The position numbers and the translations under genes were made by a program. From WTJO01 sp965660165 (lineage in GTDB: Bacteria; Pseudomonadota; Alphaproteobacteria; Puniceispirillales; Puniceispirillaceae), in the NCBI GenBank assembly GCA_965660165.1, contig CBFHYU010000004.1, positions 1-64,000 of the forward strand: DNA of 64,000 nt. Direction: 5' to 3'. Below are positions 26,268 to 34,652 of the stretch, one piece after another; position 1 is the stretch's first letter; the number at the start of each line of letters is the position of its first letter. The notes below the pieces were generated by a model. That model was not told the origin of the DNA. It ran no database searches and saw only the letters and a program-made list of their open reading frames with translations.

Positions 26268-28188
26268 CTGGATTTCCGAACATCGTGCTGATATCGCCGC
26301 TGTGCTTATCCTAGCGCTTATTGCCAGCTTTGTCTGGTCGATTTTCTATGGGGTAAAACAATCGCGCAGGCTGGCAAAAGAACAGGTATTTGGCGATCCA
26401 GAACGCACTGTTGGCGGCTGGTATTGGGCTGTATGCGGTGTTTCTGCGTTAATGCTTGTGTGGTTTTATTATTCATGGGGGATGGCACGCGCTTTTTTCC
26501 CAAATGCTGCGAATGAAGTATGTCAGATCGCTAAAATTGATGAAGCGCTATCGCCTGTTAATGCCTCATTACCCGTATCGTCACGATATTTCAAATCTAC
26601 CACGCTTGTTGTGCGCAATAGCGAGCAATTATCTGACGTTGCCGCTATGTTACCAGAGGCAGTATTTACATCATCTGAACGCGCAACGCTTCGGCAAATT
26701 ATTGATAATTCCCGCACGCTTATCTCAATCTTGTCAGATGAGCGCTATCAAGATCAACTGGTTGTTGAGGGACTTGATGAGATCAAGCTTAGGCTTGCGT
26801 CTCTGAAAACACAGCTTGATGCTGGCTATGAAGGGCTAACCCCATCATCAGAGGCACTGTTACAGCCGCGCTGGGGGGTTGATGATACCGAAATTGGCCT
26901 ATTGCCTAAAACAGCACGCGGCATGATGTATGATGCGGTATCTGCCGAAGCAACGCAAATTGCTGGACAGTTCTTAAAATTACGGAATTTGCCAGAAGAC
27001 GCAAAACAGCTTATTTCCAAAACCAAATCACAAATAGCTGACATGAAAGCGGTGAATAAAACATTTTCAGGAACCGAAGAAGATGCTGATACTCGCAATG
27101 ATTATGTAAAATCTGTCGAGCGTATTTTCCGTAGACTAGATGATGGCTCAATTTTTCCTGCCAACGCGCTTATGGGCGTAAATCAATCAATTATTTCGCT
27201 TTACGAGTCTATCGATAAGGCAAAAGGCGGCTTATCTGTTATCGAAGCTGTCTTTATGCCAGGCGGGACGATTGTTAAATCTAAAACGTTATGTGTTGAA
27301 CAAGGCTCTAGTCGGTGGTTGCCAAAGCCAACGGATGTTGTATCCACATTCGGCCGTCTGGCTAATCCTAACCTTGAGACGGGGGGCGGATTTAAGGGCA
27401 CGACGTTATTATGGTGGAAATGGCTAGAAATAGCTGATGTGGTTGATTTCTTTATTCCTGATAGTCTGGTCGATTTAGTGCCAGGTCAGTATGGAACCCA
27501 TAATGCGGATGGTCAATTTGACCGTACTTTCAAAGACAGGCTGCTTGGGTTTGCTAGTGGCGAGGTATATTTAGGCGCTATTCCAATGCTAGATGGTCAT
27601 ATCTGGGATTCAATGTTCAGAGTGATTATTGCAATGATGTTTGGCATTTTGCTTGGTGTACCACTAGGTATTTTTATGGGGGTTTCTCGGTTCTTCAAAT
27701 CATTCTTTGACCCGTTAATTGAGCTATATCGTCCAGTGCCACCGCTAGCATGGGCGCCCCTTATCCTAACCATTTTTGGGATTCAGGATGATGGTAAAAT
27801 ATTCCTGTTATTTATGGTTGCCTTTGCGATTATGGTGATTTCCGCGCGCACAGGGGCGTCTGGTACGCAATTATCGAAAATCAGAGCCGCACATTCATTA
27901 GGCGCTACGCAACGCCAGATAATCCGCTATGTGATTTTGCCAAATGCACTTCCTGAAATCCTTACAGGGGTTAGAATTTCCATTGGGGTTTGCTGGGGAA
28001 CGCTGGTTGCCGCAGAAATGCTAGCAGGCACAACAGGTATCGGCTTTATTGAAAATGTTGCTAGAACAGTATCTGATTATGAGCTTATTTGGGTTACTAT
28101 TCTGATTATGGGCTTGTTAGGTCTGTTTTTCGATTTGGTAGTTCGAAAGGCAATTGCTATCCTTATCCCATGGCGCGGCAAAGGCTAA
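26260..28188 (+). CDS. tauC: Taurine ABC transporter permease with large N-terminal extension
   Basis: The C-terminal third (roughly residues 440-640) is a standard TauC/SsuC permease domain: LGAIPMLDGHIWDSMFRVIIAMMFG, GVPLGIFMG, YRPVPPLAWAPL, and the EAA-type coupling loop KIRAAHSLGATQRQIIRYVILPNALPEI. Usual TauC has about 275 residues; this one has 642. The extra part has two membrane helices (about 12-32 and 55-75) and then roughly 350 mostly helical, polar residues likely to face the periplasm before the permease core. It is unclear whether the extension binds substrate, binds TauA or does something else. Downstream genes are on the same strand after a 76-base gap. Confidence 0.85.
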   Translation: MVNWISEHRADIAAVLILALIASFVWSIFYGVKQSRRLAKEQVFGDPERTVGGWYWAVCGVSALMLVWFYYSWGMARAFFPNAANEVCQIAKIDEALSPVNASLPVSSRYFKSTTLVVRNSEQLSDVAAMLPEAVFTSSERATLRQIIDNSRTLISILSDERYQDQLVVEGLDEIKLRLASLKTQLDAGYEGLTPSSEALLQPRWGVDDTEIGLLPKTARGMMYDAVSAEATQIAGQFLKLRNLPEDAKQLISKTKSQIADMKAVNKTFSGTEEDADTRNDYVKSVERIFRRLDDGSIFPANALMGVNQSIISLYESIDKAKGGLSVIEAVFMPGGTIVKSKTLCVEQGSSRWLPKPTDVVSTFGRLANPNLETGGGFKGTTLLWWKWLEIADVVDFFIPDSLVDLVPGQYGTHNADGQFDRTFKDRLLGFASGEVYLGAIPMLDGHIWDSMFRVIIAMMFGILLGVPLGIFMGVSRFFKSFFDPLIELYRPVPPLAWAPLILTIFGIQDDGKIFLLFMVAFAIMVISARTGASGTQLSKIRAAHSLGATQRQIIRYVILPNALPEILTGVRISIGVCWGTLVAAEMLAGTTGIGFIENVARTVSDYELIWVTILIMGLLGLFFDLVVRKAIAILIPWRGKG

Positions 28189-28264
28189 TATGATTATTCA
28201 CACTGTCTGAAGCGTGCAGCATCTTTATGGTACAAGTCATTTTTAATTGCTGAGGTTAATCATT

Positions 28265-29350
28265 ATGCCCCTTTTACAGACCACTATCATTGAAAACTGG
28301 CTATCAGAGATGTTTACTGCCGCAGGTTGTCCCTCTGATGAAGCCAAAATGATTGCCGAAAATCTTGTCGATGCAGATGCATCTGGCCATCCTAGTCATG
28401 GTATTGTGCGGGTGCCTCGTTATATTGATTATATTGCCAGCAAGACTGTTCGCCCTGTTTGCGAATATGAGGTAATTACAAAAAGCGGAAATTTGCTTTT
28501 ATTGGATGGTAAATTTAGCTTTGGTCAGGTGCTTGGTCATCATCTAATAAAAGAGGCTGACACGCTGGTAGCAGAAACAGGGTTGGCAATGATCGGGCTT
28601 CGTCATGCTGGCCATTTAGGTCGTATTGGGGCATGGGCTGAATATCTTGCAGATAAAGGGTATGTCTCAATCCATTTTGTAAATGTGGCAGGCTCACGCA
28701 TTGTTGCGCCGTTTGGAAGTAAGCAGGCCTGTCTGTCTACAGCGCCTGTGGCGATTGGCGTGCCAAATGAGAATGGGCATTTTATTCTTGATTTTGCAAC
28801 TAGCCGTGTGGCTGAGGGCAAGATTTTGGTAAGCCAGAAAACAGGCTCAAAATTGCCATCTGATGCAATGGTTGATGGCAAGGGAAATGATTCAGATGTG
28901 CCAGCAACAATTTATGGCGCTACAGCGCAATCTGATGTGCCTGATCCACGTGCAGGAGAGGGCGCAATTCAGACGTTTGGAGAGCATAAAGGCTCAGGGC
29001 TAGGCATTGCATGTGAATTGTTAGCGGGCGCACTAACAGGCTCAGGCACAAATGCCAAAGACAGCTCGTTTTGTAATGGCATGCTTAGTATTGTGATGGA
29101 TGCTAGCAGATGGGATGCGCAGGGCGCCTCAGCAGGCGCAATATCGGCTGAAATCAATGATTATATTGACATGGTAAGACGCTCAGCCCCACGTCAGCAA
29201 GGCCAGAGCGTGATGGTGCCTGGTGATAAAGAGCGTATGCTTCGTGCCAACGCACAGAAAGATGGGATTGATTTGGATAATAATATTTATGCGCATCTTG
29301 AGCGTATATCAGCCCAGCTAGATATTCAGACACCAAATAATCATTCGTAA
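28265..29350 (+). CDS. Ldh_2-family (malate/L-lactate/sulfolactate) NAD(P)-dependent dehydrogenase
   Basis: The 361-residue protein belongs to the malate/L-lactate dehydrogenase (YlbC/YbiC/ComC) family. The motif SGHPSHGIVRVPRYIDYI, where the histidine is catalytic, GLRHAGHLGRIGAWAEYL, and FGEHKGSGLGIACELLAGALTGSG are characteristic. Relatives oxidise 2-hydroxyacids, including (R)-sulfolactate in the case of ComC, ureidoglycolate and phenyllactate. ATG 28265 has a TGAGG site. The gene sits between the Tau transporter and a D-2-hydroxyacid dehydrogenase, so a sulfonate or other hydroxyacid substrate is possible but unproven. Confidence 0.8.
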   Translation: MPLLQTTIIENWLSEMFTAAGCPSDEAKMIAENLVDADASGHPSHGIVRVPRYIDYIASKTVRPVCEYEVITKSGNLLLLDGKFSFGQVLGHHLIKEADTLVAETGLAMIGLRHAGHLGRIGAWAEYLADKGYVSIHFVNVAGSRIVAPFGSKQACLSTAPVAIGVPNENGHFILDFATSRVAEGKILVSQKTGSKLPSDAMVDGKGNDSDVPATIYGATAQSDVPDPRAGEGAIQTFGEHKGSGLGIACELLAGALTGSGTNAKDSSFCNGMLSIVMDASRWDAQGASAGAISAEINDYIDMVRRSAPRQQGQSVMVPGDKERMLRANAQKDGIDLDNNIYAHLERISAQLDIQTPNNHS

Positions 29351-29362
29351 ATGGAGCATGAG

Positions 29363-30355
29363 ATGGTCTCGAACAAACCTAAAATCTTTTATAATAGTTT
29401 TGCTCCTCAAGAGATTTATGATCTGCTAGAAACTGCTGCCTCTGATGAGTTTGATATTATCACACTAAGCGCAGATGATGATGATGAGCGCTATCGCAAA
29501 ATTGCAGAATGTGACGGGGTGATAGTGGCAGGCTATAAGCTAACAGATGCCCATATCAATGCCGCAGAAAAGCTGAAGGTTGTTCAGCATCAGGGCGTAG
29601 GCTGGCATGACACAACAGACTGGCAGACGTTGAAAGCGCGTCAGATAAGGCTGGCGATAAACCTCGCAGGAAGTACAGTATCTGTTGCTGAACATACTAT
29701 TCTGCTTATTCTGGCAGCATCAAAACATGCTGTATTTGCAGATAACCAGATTCGTGAAGGACGCTGGTTGGTGAATGAATTGCGGATGCAGTCACGCGAG
29801 CTGTCACAAATGAAGGTAGGCTTGCTTGGCATGGGCAGAATCGGCTCATTGGTGGCGACTCGTCTGGCAAGCTTTGGCTGTGAGGTAAGCTATTGCGATC
29901 CGTATGTAACAAAAGATGATGCATTTACAGCGCAATATAAGGTGAAAAAAGTCAGCTTTGATGAATTGATAGAAGAAAATGATGTATTGAGTCTGCATCT
30001 CCCCAGAATGGAAAGTACACGTAATATTATCAGCGCTGATGTCATTCAGCGGATGAAGGCTGGCGCTATTTTTATCAATGCCGCTAGAGGCGGGTTGGTA
30101 GATGAACTTGCCCTTGATAAGGCGTTGCGTGAAGGTCGCTTGACTAGCGCAGGGCTTGATGTGTTTGATTTTGAGCCTATCAATGCTGATAATCCGCTTC
30201 TCACAAATCCAAAGGCGGTGCTGTCACCGCATATTGCGGCTGGCACAAAAGATGCGCTTGAACAGAAAATTGCCTCTGTAATTCACAATCTAAAACAGTA
30301 TTTCGAGGCAGGCACGCTTGATAATGAAGTTGATTTGCAAGCCCATCAGGATTAG
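29363..30355 (+). CDS. D-isomer-specific 2-hydroxyacid dehydrogenase, NAD-binding
   Basis: The 330-residue enzyme has the NAD-binding fold GLLGMGRIGSLVATRLASFG with a downstream acidic residue (CDPY), and the catalytic trio R in INAARGG, E in DVFDFEP and H in LSPHIAAGT. Family members interconvert 2-keto and D-2-hydroxy acids (glycerate, lactate, phosphoglycerate, sulfolactate for SlcC). I place the start at ATG 29363, which has GGAG 6 bases upstream; an ATG at 29351 sits directly on the previous stop with no ribosome site. It is co-directional with and nearly adjoining the Ldh_2 gene. The substrate is unknown. Confidence 0.83.
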   Translation: MVSNKPKIFYNSFAPQEIYDLLETAASDEFDIITLSADDDDERYRKIAECDGVIVAGYKLTDAHINAAEKLKVVQHQGVGWHDTTDWQTLKARQIRLAINLAGSTVSVAEHTILLILAASKHAVFADNQIREGRWLVNELRMQSRELSQMKVGLLGMGRIGSLVATRLASFGCEVSYCDPYVTKDDAFTAQYKVKKVSFDELIEENDVLSLHLPRMESTRNIISADVIQRMKAGAIFINAARGGLVDELALDKALREGRLTSAGLDVFDFEPINADNPLLTNPKAVLSPHIAAGTKDALEQKIASVIHNLKQYFEAGTLDNEVDLQAHQD

Positions 30356-30472
30356 CTGTTGTTTGCCTGTTAAGGGGTAAAAACTGGTCACATCAGGGCA
30401 ATAACTTGGTGACATGGCTATCAATATGTTTTAATCATAACCAATAATTACATTTGCGAAATGGGGGTCATC

Positions 30473-30571
30473 ATGGACGCAACAGTAGGTTTGTTTCTGG
30501 TTATCGGGTTTCCAACATCTTTGGCACTAGCTATCTGGGCGTTTGAGGTATTTTCAAAACGCCCTGAATAG
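30473..30571 (+). CDS. Possible 32-residue single-span membrane peptide
   Basis: An ATG preceded by GGGGG opens a 32-codon frame (MDATVGLFLVIGFPTSLALA, then IWAFEVFSKRPE) that is a single predicted membrane helix with a charged C-terminal tail. A large terminator-like hairpin follows 32 bases later, which supports a real short transcript. No homologue is recognised, and the start could also be 30461. It could instead be a chance frame. Confidence 0.4.
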   Translation: MDATVGLFLVIGFPTSLALAIWAFEVFSKRPE

Positions 30572-30599
30572 TCAGGCAAATCAAAATATAGTGAGATAT

Positions 30600-31007
30600 C
30601 TATATAGGCGTAAAGGCAGTGCTTGTCTGAAAGGCAAGGATCACGCATTTATGCCTATTTTTTATGTCTCTAACAGGCGTTAGGGGCGCGGCTCTGTCAA
30701 GTGGGCATATCTGGCTATCATGTTGCAGCCAAGCGAGCAGGCTTTTGCCAGTATTCTCTAGCTCATCCAAGCTATGGCCAATACAGCTTTCAAGCCACAA
30801 CCCTGCACCAGCCTCGCATAAGGCGCAGCCTCTAGCGGTGATATGCGCTTGGGTAATAAGATTATTGTGAAGTGTAATTGATGCAATGACCTTGTCACCA
30901 CAAACAGGGTTATTTACCTCTGCTATATGGGTGGCATTATCAATTTTTTTGGCAGTTCGTGGGATATTCGCAAGCGCTAGCAATTCCTTTTGATACAATT
31001 TATCCAT
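30600..31007 (-). CDS. Iron-sulfur cluster scaffold, SufU/IscU-like
   Basis: The 135-residue protein has the three-cysteine pattern of the SufU/NifU-N family: NPVCGDKV, GCALCEAGAG and HKCVI near the end, with the aspartate after the first cysteine. Such proteins assemble or pass on Fe-S clusters. The start has an upstream GGAG. It lacks the LPPVK motif of true IscU and ends soon after the last cysteine, like SufU. It follows a small membrane-protein gene by 33 bases on the minus strand. No suf or isc genes are nearby, so its partners are elsewhere. Confidence 0.78.
   Translation of the reverse strand: MDKLYQKELLALANIPRTAKKIDNATHIAEVNNPVCGDKVIASITLHNNLITQAHITARGCALCEAGAGLWLESCIGHSLDELENTGKSLLAWLQHDSQICPLDRAAPLTPVRDIKNRHKCVILAFQTSTAFTPI
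30604..30663 (+). terminator. Long hairpin terminator, overlapping the 3' end of the opposite-strand scaffold gene
   Basis: Outer arms ATAGGCGTAAA (30604-30614) and TTTATGCCTAT (30648-30658) pair with one G-T wobble. Inside, CTTGTC and GGCAAG can pair again around a TGAAA loop. A run of six T follows. This likely ends the plus-strand transcript from the hydroxyacid dehydrogenase or the small peptide. The same bases encode the C-terminal residues of the SufU-like protein on the minus strand. Confidence 0.6.
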
Positions 31008-31040
31008 TATATCTCCGGATGCTAGTTAGAAAAACGATGT

Positions 31041-31172
31041 CTATTCGCCTGCCAGCAATAGATATAATGCGCCTGCGGCTACAAGATAGGTAAGCACAAT
31101 CGTCCAGTGAAGTGAATGATATTCATTTTCTTCTGGAACACCTGCTGGTCTTGATTTTTGTGGTGCGCCCAT
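31041..31172 (-). CDS. Small 43-residue membrane protein
   Basis: The frame MGAPQKSRPAGVPEENEYHS..., then a hydrophobic stretch (IVLTYLVAAGALYLLLAG) and a final E, has a polar N-terminus and one C-terminal membrane helix. A GGGGGA ribosome site precedes ATG 31172; an ATG at 31184 is also in frame. It lies 33 bases before the SufU-like gene, in the same direction, and after the nhaA terminator, so it begins its own unit. The family is not recognised; small cytochrome-oxidase accessory subunits have a similar build but no matching motif. Confidence 0.5.
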   Translation of the reverse strand: MGAPQKSRPAGVPEENEYHSLHWTIVLTYLVAAGALYLLLAGE

Positions 31173-31223
31173 ATTTTCCCCCATTAGACTCTGAAAACAT
31201 CACATTTCCTCATTTTATACAAA

Positions 31224-31259
31224 AAAGAAAAGAGGCTGACAAGATGTTCAGCCTCTTTT
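31224..31259 (-). terminator. Terminator after nhaA
   Basis: A 12-bp perfect stem (AAAAGAGGCTGA at 31228-31239, TCAGCCTCTTTT at 31248-31259) has an 8-base loop. On the minus strand it is followed by a T-rich tail (TTTTCTTTTTTG). It lies 29 bases past the nhaA stop. Confidence 0.82.
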
Positions 31260-31287
31260 GACATAGGTTAATAGATAGACCGACTGG

Positions 31288-32538
31288 CTATTCCATTTTC
31301 TTTACGCCAATTATTTTGGCAACAAAAATTGAGAGGAACACAGCACCAAACGAGAATAATGCGCCCATTTTCGCAGCATCCTGAATCTCGCCTGCTGGAA
31401 ATGCGACCGCCGAGATAAATAGAGATACGGTAAAGCCAATCGCCGCCACAAAGCCAATAATAAGCAGATCAATTATCCGCATGCCTTCTGGCAGACCAAG
31501 CCTTAACCCTACAGCTGCGATTGCGCCAAGAAGCAAAATACCAACAGGCTTTCCGATAATTAGACCGCCAAGAACAAGCCATGTAGCATCCCCCATAGAC
31601 GAGAACACAACGCCAGCATTGGCAAAGCCAAACAGCATTAGAATCACCTCTACAGGCGCTTTTAATCCATGTTCCATATCATTTAGCATATCATGCTGAT
31701 GCACTTCTTCTGCACCATAAATGCCGTAATCTGTATCTGCATGCGGAATTGCTGGTATCACAGGCAATAAGCCTAATGCAGGGTGAATGCCTGCTTGTTG
31801 AAAGCCATACCAGCTTGCACAGCCAGCAATAATATATGGCCAATAGCCAAATTTCGCTCTTACGCTTTTAGACACAGGATTTGACTTGTCATTACCGTCA
31901 AGCCGACGTGGCAAATAGTTAAACAGCAGATAGGCAGATACCGCCGCCCCAACAGATAATAACAGCCATTGCGGATTAAGATCGCCCTGAGGATAGAATA
32001 TTGCCAGAATAATTAGCCCTGCAGCATCATCCGCAATTGCTAGCAATAACAAGAAACCAACAGCGGGGTGCTTTGCACCAAAAATAATCCGACCAACAAG
32101 ATATGAAAATGCAATGTCTGTCGCCGTAGGAATAGCCCAGCCATTTGCCAATGCCGCAAATTTACCAACCGCAAATGCACCTAGCAGATACACTGAAATA
32201 GGGCCAATCATGCCACCTGCTGTGGCAATAAGCGGTGTGAGCGCCTTTTTGCCTCTCAATGAGCCTGTTTTCAGAGCCACAGCTTCCCAGACTTCTTTGC
32301 CCGCAATACCAAAAAATAATGCCATCAGAACATCATTGATCAGATAATGCAGGGTTAGCGTCCTATGCCCATCATGTAAATGGCCAACAGGCGAGTTTTC
32401 AAGTAGCACCATATCAACAATATGATGATAGCTATAATAATCGATATTCGCCCATGTAAGTGCGCCAAACGCGCCTATCACAAGCAATAGTGAGTATTCT
32501 TGAACAAATCCCCAAACGGAATTTTGAGATGCTGACAT
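31288..32538 (-). CDS. nhaA: Na+/H+ antiporter NhaA
   Basis: This 416-residue NhaA-family antiporter has about twelve membrane helices. The functional core ATDIAFSYLVGRIIFG and LLLLAIADDAAGLIILAIFY carries the paired aspartates required for Na+ and H+ exchange, and LALDxxHG-type features are seen near the N-terminus (NSPVGHLHDGHRTLTLHYLINDVLMALFF, cited in part). It exports sodium at the inner membrane, useful to a marine cell. It stands alone between its terminator and a divergent amidohydrolase gene. Confidence 0.92.
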   Translation of the reverse strand: MSASQNSVWGFVQEYSLLLVIGAFGALTWANIDYYSYHHIVDMVLLENSPVGHLHDGHRTLTLHYLINDVLMALFFGIAGKEVWEAVALKTGSLRGKKALTPLIATAGGMIGPISVYLLGAFAVGKFAALANGWAIPTATDIAFSYLVGRIIFGAKHPAVGFLLLLAIADDAAGLIILAIFYPQGDLNPQWLLLSVGAAVSAYLLFNYLPRRLDGNDKSNPVSKSVRAKFGYWPYIIAGCASWYGFQQAGIHPALGLLPVIPAIPHADTDYGIYGAEEVHQHDMLNDMEHGLKAPVEVILMLFGFANAGVVFSSMGDATWLVLGGLIIGKPVGILLLGAIAAVGLRLGLPEGMRIIDLLIIGFVAAIGFTVSLFISAVAFPAGEIQDAAKMGALFSFGAVFLSIFVAKIIGVKKME

Positions 32539-32666
32539 TTTCCCCTCTCCTGAACTCTGTCTTTATTACCGACAAACATATACCAACAAGTGACCCTCAA
32601 ACTATGACCATCTTTTACACTATGGTCTAAAAAAGCGCAAATTCATAACCACCTTTGGCTAGCCAG

Positions 32667-33791
32667 ATGCCTAAATTTATCTATCTTATGGATATGGATA
32701 CGCAAACACGCAGATTTTTGATGGGGTCAGATATTTTCAGAGGGTCTGTCTATGGCGCAGGCCATCCGCTTAATATTGCGCGGGTTTGGCCTGTGATTGA
32801 TATGTGTTTTGAACTTGGCTGGTTATCAGATGCCAATTATATTGCTGTTTCCCCTGCACCTCCTGAAACATTGGCTCTGTTTCATACGCCTGACTATATT
32901 GCAGCACTTCTTTTGGCAGAACAAACACAATCTCTAGATTCATTTCAGATGGAACGACACAGGATAGGCAAGGATAATAACCCTATATTCCCGCAAATAT
33001 ATTCGCGTCCTGCCACAGCCGCACATGCGAGTATTCTCGCAGCTGAAATGTTGGCGGCAGGAAAAGCAGATATTATCTATAACCCATCAGGCGGCACGCA
33101 TCATGGAATGCCAGACAAAGCTAATGGGTTTTGTTTTGTGAATGATCCTGCACTAGCTATTTGTTCTTTATTGCAGGCTGGTATTAGCCAGATTGCCTAT
33201 GTTGATATTGATGCACACCACCCTGATGGGGTGGAAGCATATTGTTCAGATGATGAGCGGGTAAGATTATTTTCAGTGCATGAAGAAAATAAATGGCCAC
33301 GCACTGGAAAACAAGGTGATAAAGCAGGCGGCTTTGCAACAAATTTTACTTTACCGCGTGGGGCAGGGGATGAAGCGTTATTAAACATCTGTTCTGAGCA
33401 TATATTGCCAGCACTAGATGATTTTGCTCCTAAAATACTTATTCTTCAGGCTGGCTGTGACGGCTTGGCTGATGATCCGCAATCTGGTCTTCGCTATAGC
33501 AATAATGGCTATTGGCGAGCCATCTCATTGCTGTTATCCAGACGCATTCCTGCGTTAGTGCTTGGTGGCGGTGGCTATAACCCTTATAGTACAGCGCGCG
33601 CATGGGCAGGTGTCTGGGGCATAATTTGTGGGCATGATCCTGAAACAACTATTTTGCCCACTGCTTGCTCCTCGCTTTTAAGAGGGCTTGAATGGCAACA
33701 TCGTCTAGGCCGAAATCCGCCAGAGCGCTGGTTCGTTCAGCTGGCAGATAAGCTTGGCGATACGCTGTCACAGACAGGAAAGCAAAGGTGA
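32667..33791 (+). CDS. Histone-deacetylase/AcuC-family zinc amidohydrolase
   Basis: The 374-residue protein is a full histone-deacetylase fold. It has the paired catalytic histidines in GGTHHG (residues 145-146), zinc ligands in DIDAHHPDG (D182, H184) and the third ligand in LQAGCDGLADDP, plus LGGGGYNP near the end. Bacterial relatives deacetylate acetyl-CoA synthetase (AcuC), acetylpolyamines or small amides. The motif 'HHPDGVE' is the AcuC/class I style rather than the class II 'HHGNGTQ'. The start could be TTG 32655. It is followed after one base by a DUF192 gene. The substrate is unknown. Confidence 0.82.
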   Translation: MPKFIYLMDMDTQTRRFLMGSDIFRGSVYGAGHPLNIARVWPVIDMCFELGWLSDANYIAVSPAPPETLALFHTPDYIAALLLAEQTQSLDSFQMERHRIGKDNNPIFPQIYSRPATAAHASILAAEMLAAGKADIIYNPSGGTHHGMPDKANGFCFVNDPALAICSLLQAGISQIAYVDIDAHHPDGVEAYCSDDERVRLFSVHEENKWPRTGKQGDKAGGFATNFTLPRGAGDEALLNICSEHILPALDDFAPKILILQAGCDGLADDPQSGLRYSNNGYWRAISLLLSRRIPALVLGGGGYNPYSTARAWAGVWGIICGHDPETTILPTACSSLLRGLEWQHRLGRNPPERWFVQLADKLGDTLSQTGKQR

Positions 33792-33792
33792 A

Positions 33793-34287
33793 ATGCATAG
33801 CTGGATATATAAACAAGCACTAACGCCACTCTGTATCCTAAGCCTGATTTGCTGTTTAAGCGTTGCGGTTATTGCAACAGCCTCAGCGCAAGATAAAAAA
33901 ATTGCCGAGATTGTGATTTCAAATACACAAGGACAGCAATATCATTATGTAGCTGAGCTGGCGCACACCCCTGAATTGCGAAGCAAAGGATTGATGTTTA
34001 GACAGCATTTTGAAGCAGATCAGGCAATGTTATTTTTATGGCCAGCCACGTCTAGAAGATTATTCTGGATGAAAAATACATTTGTGCCTCTGGATATTCT
34101 GTTCTTTTCAGAAACTGGGACACTGTTTAATCTTGTGCATATGGCTGAACCTCGCTCAGAAACGTTGCATTCATCTATTGACCCTACAGCCTTTGTGATT
34201 GAGCTAAAAGGTGGTGAAGCAAAGCGGCTAAATATAGATATTGGCAGTGAATTAACGTTTAAGACGAAGTTGCCAGATGCCAGATAG
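33793..34287 (+). CDS. Exported DUF192-family protein
   Basis: The 164-residue product has an N-terminal signal sequence (MHSWIYKQALTPLCILSLIC... through ATASAQ) and a DUF192 domain: VAELAHTPELRSKGLMFRQ, AMLFLWPATSRRLFWMKNTFVPLDILFF and FVIELKGGEAKRLNIDIG. The family is widespread, small and of unknown function, and is likely periplasmic. ATG 33793 follows AAAGGTG and lies one base after the preceding stop, so the two genes are coupled. tRNA-Pro lies about 90 bases downstream. Confidence 0.85.
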   Translation: MHSWIYKQALTPLCILSLICCLSVAVIATASAQDKKIAEIVISNTQGQQYHYVAELAHTPELRSKGLMFRQHFEADQAMLFLWPATSRRLFWMKNTFVPLDILFFSETGTLFNLVHMAEPRSETLHSSIDPTAFVIELKGGEAKRLNIDIGSELTFKTKLPDAR

Positions 34288-34379
34288 TTATGCTTTTGCA
34301 ATGCAAAGCAAATAATTCAGTGATATTGGTGATTTTTTCCTTGAAATCTTGGCGTGATCAGGTGTAAAAACCACGCTGT

Positions 34380-34456
<77 letters not shown>

Positions 34457-34652
34457 TTTTCTTCTTATCTCCCGTCTAATGCTTTAATAAACTTTCCCAT
34501 CATAGAGGGTTACACACTGCTTTGTGTTATTGGCCATGATTATATGATGGCTTAATAGCATGAATAGCTGTGCTAAGCTTATTTACGACATGGCTGTTAT
34601 CTGTCATGCTTTATCTATAAACAGGCTGGTTTAGTTAAGGTGGGGAAGGCTT

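Noticed and set aside
30391..30406. Third sigma-54 promoter before the 32-residue peptide
   Set aside because: Spacing of GG and GC fits, but the rest (TGGTCA and GGGCA) departs from consensus at key positions.
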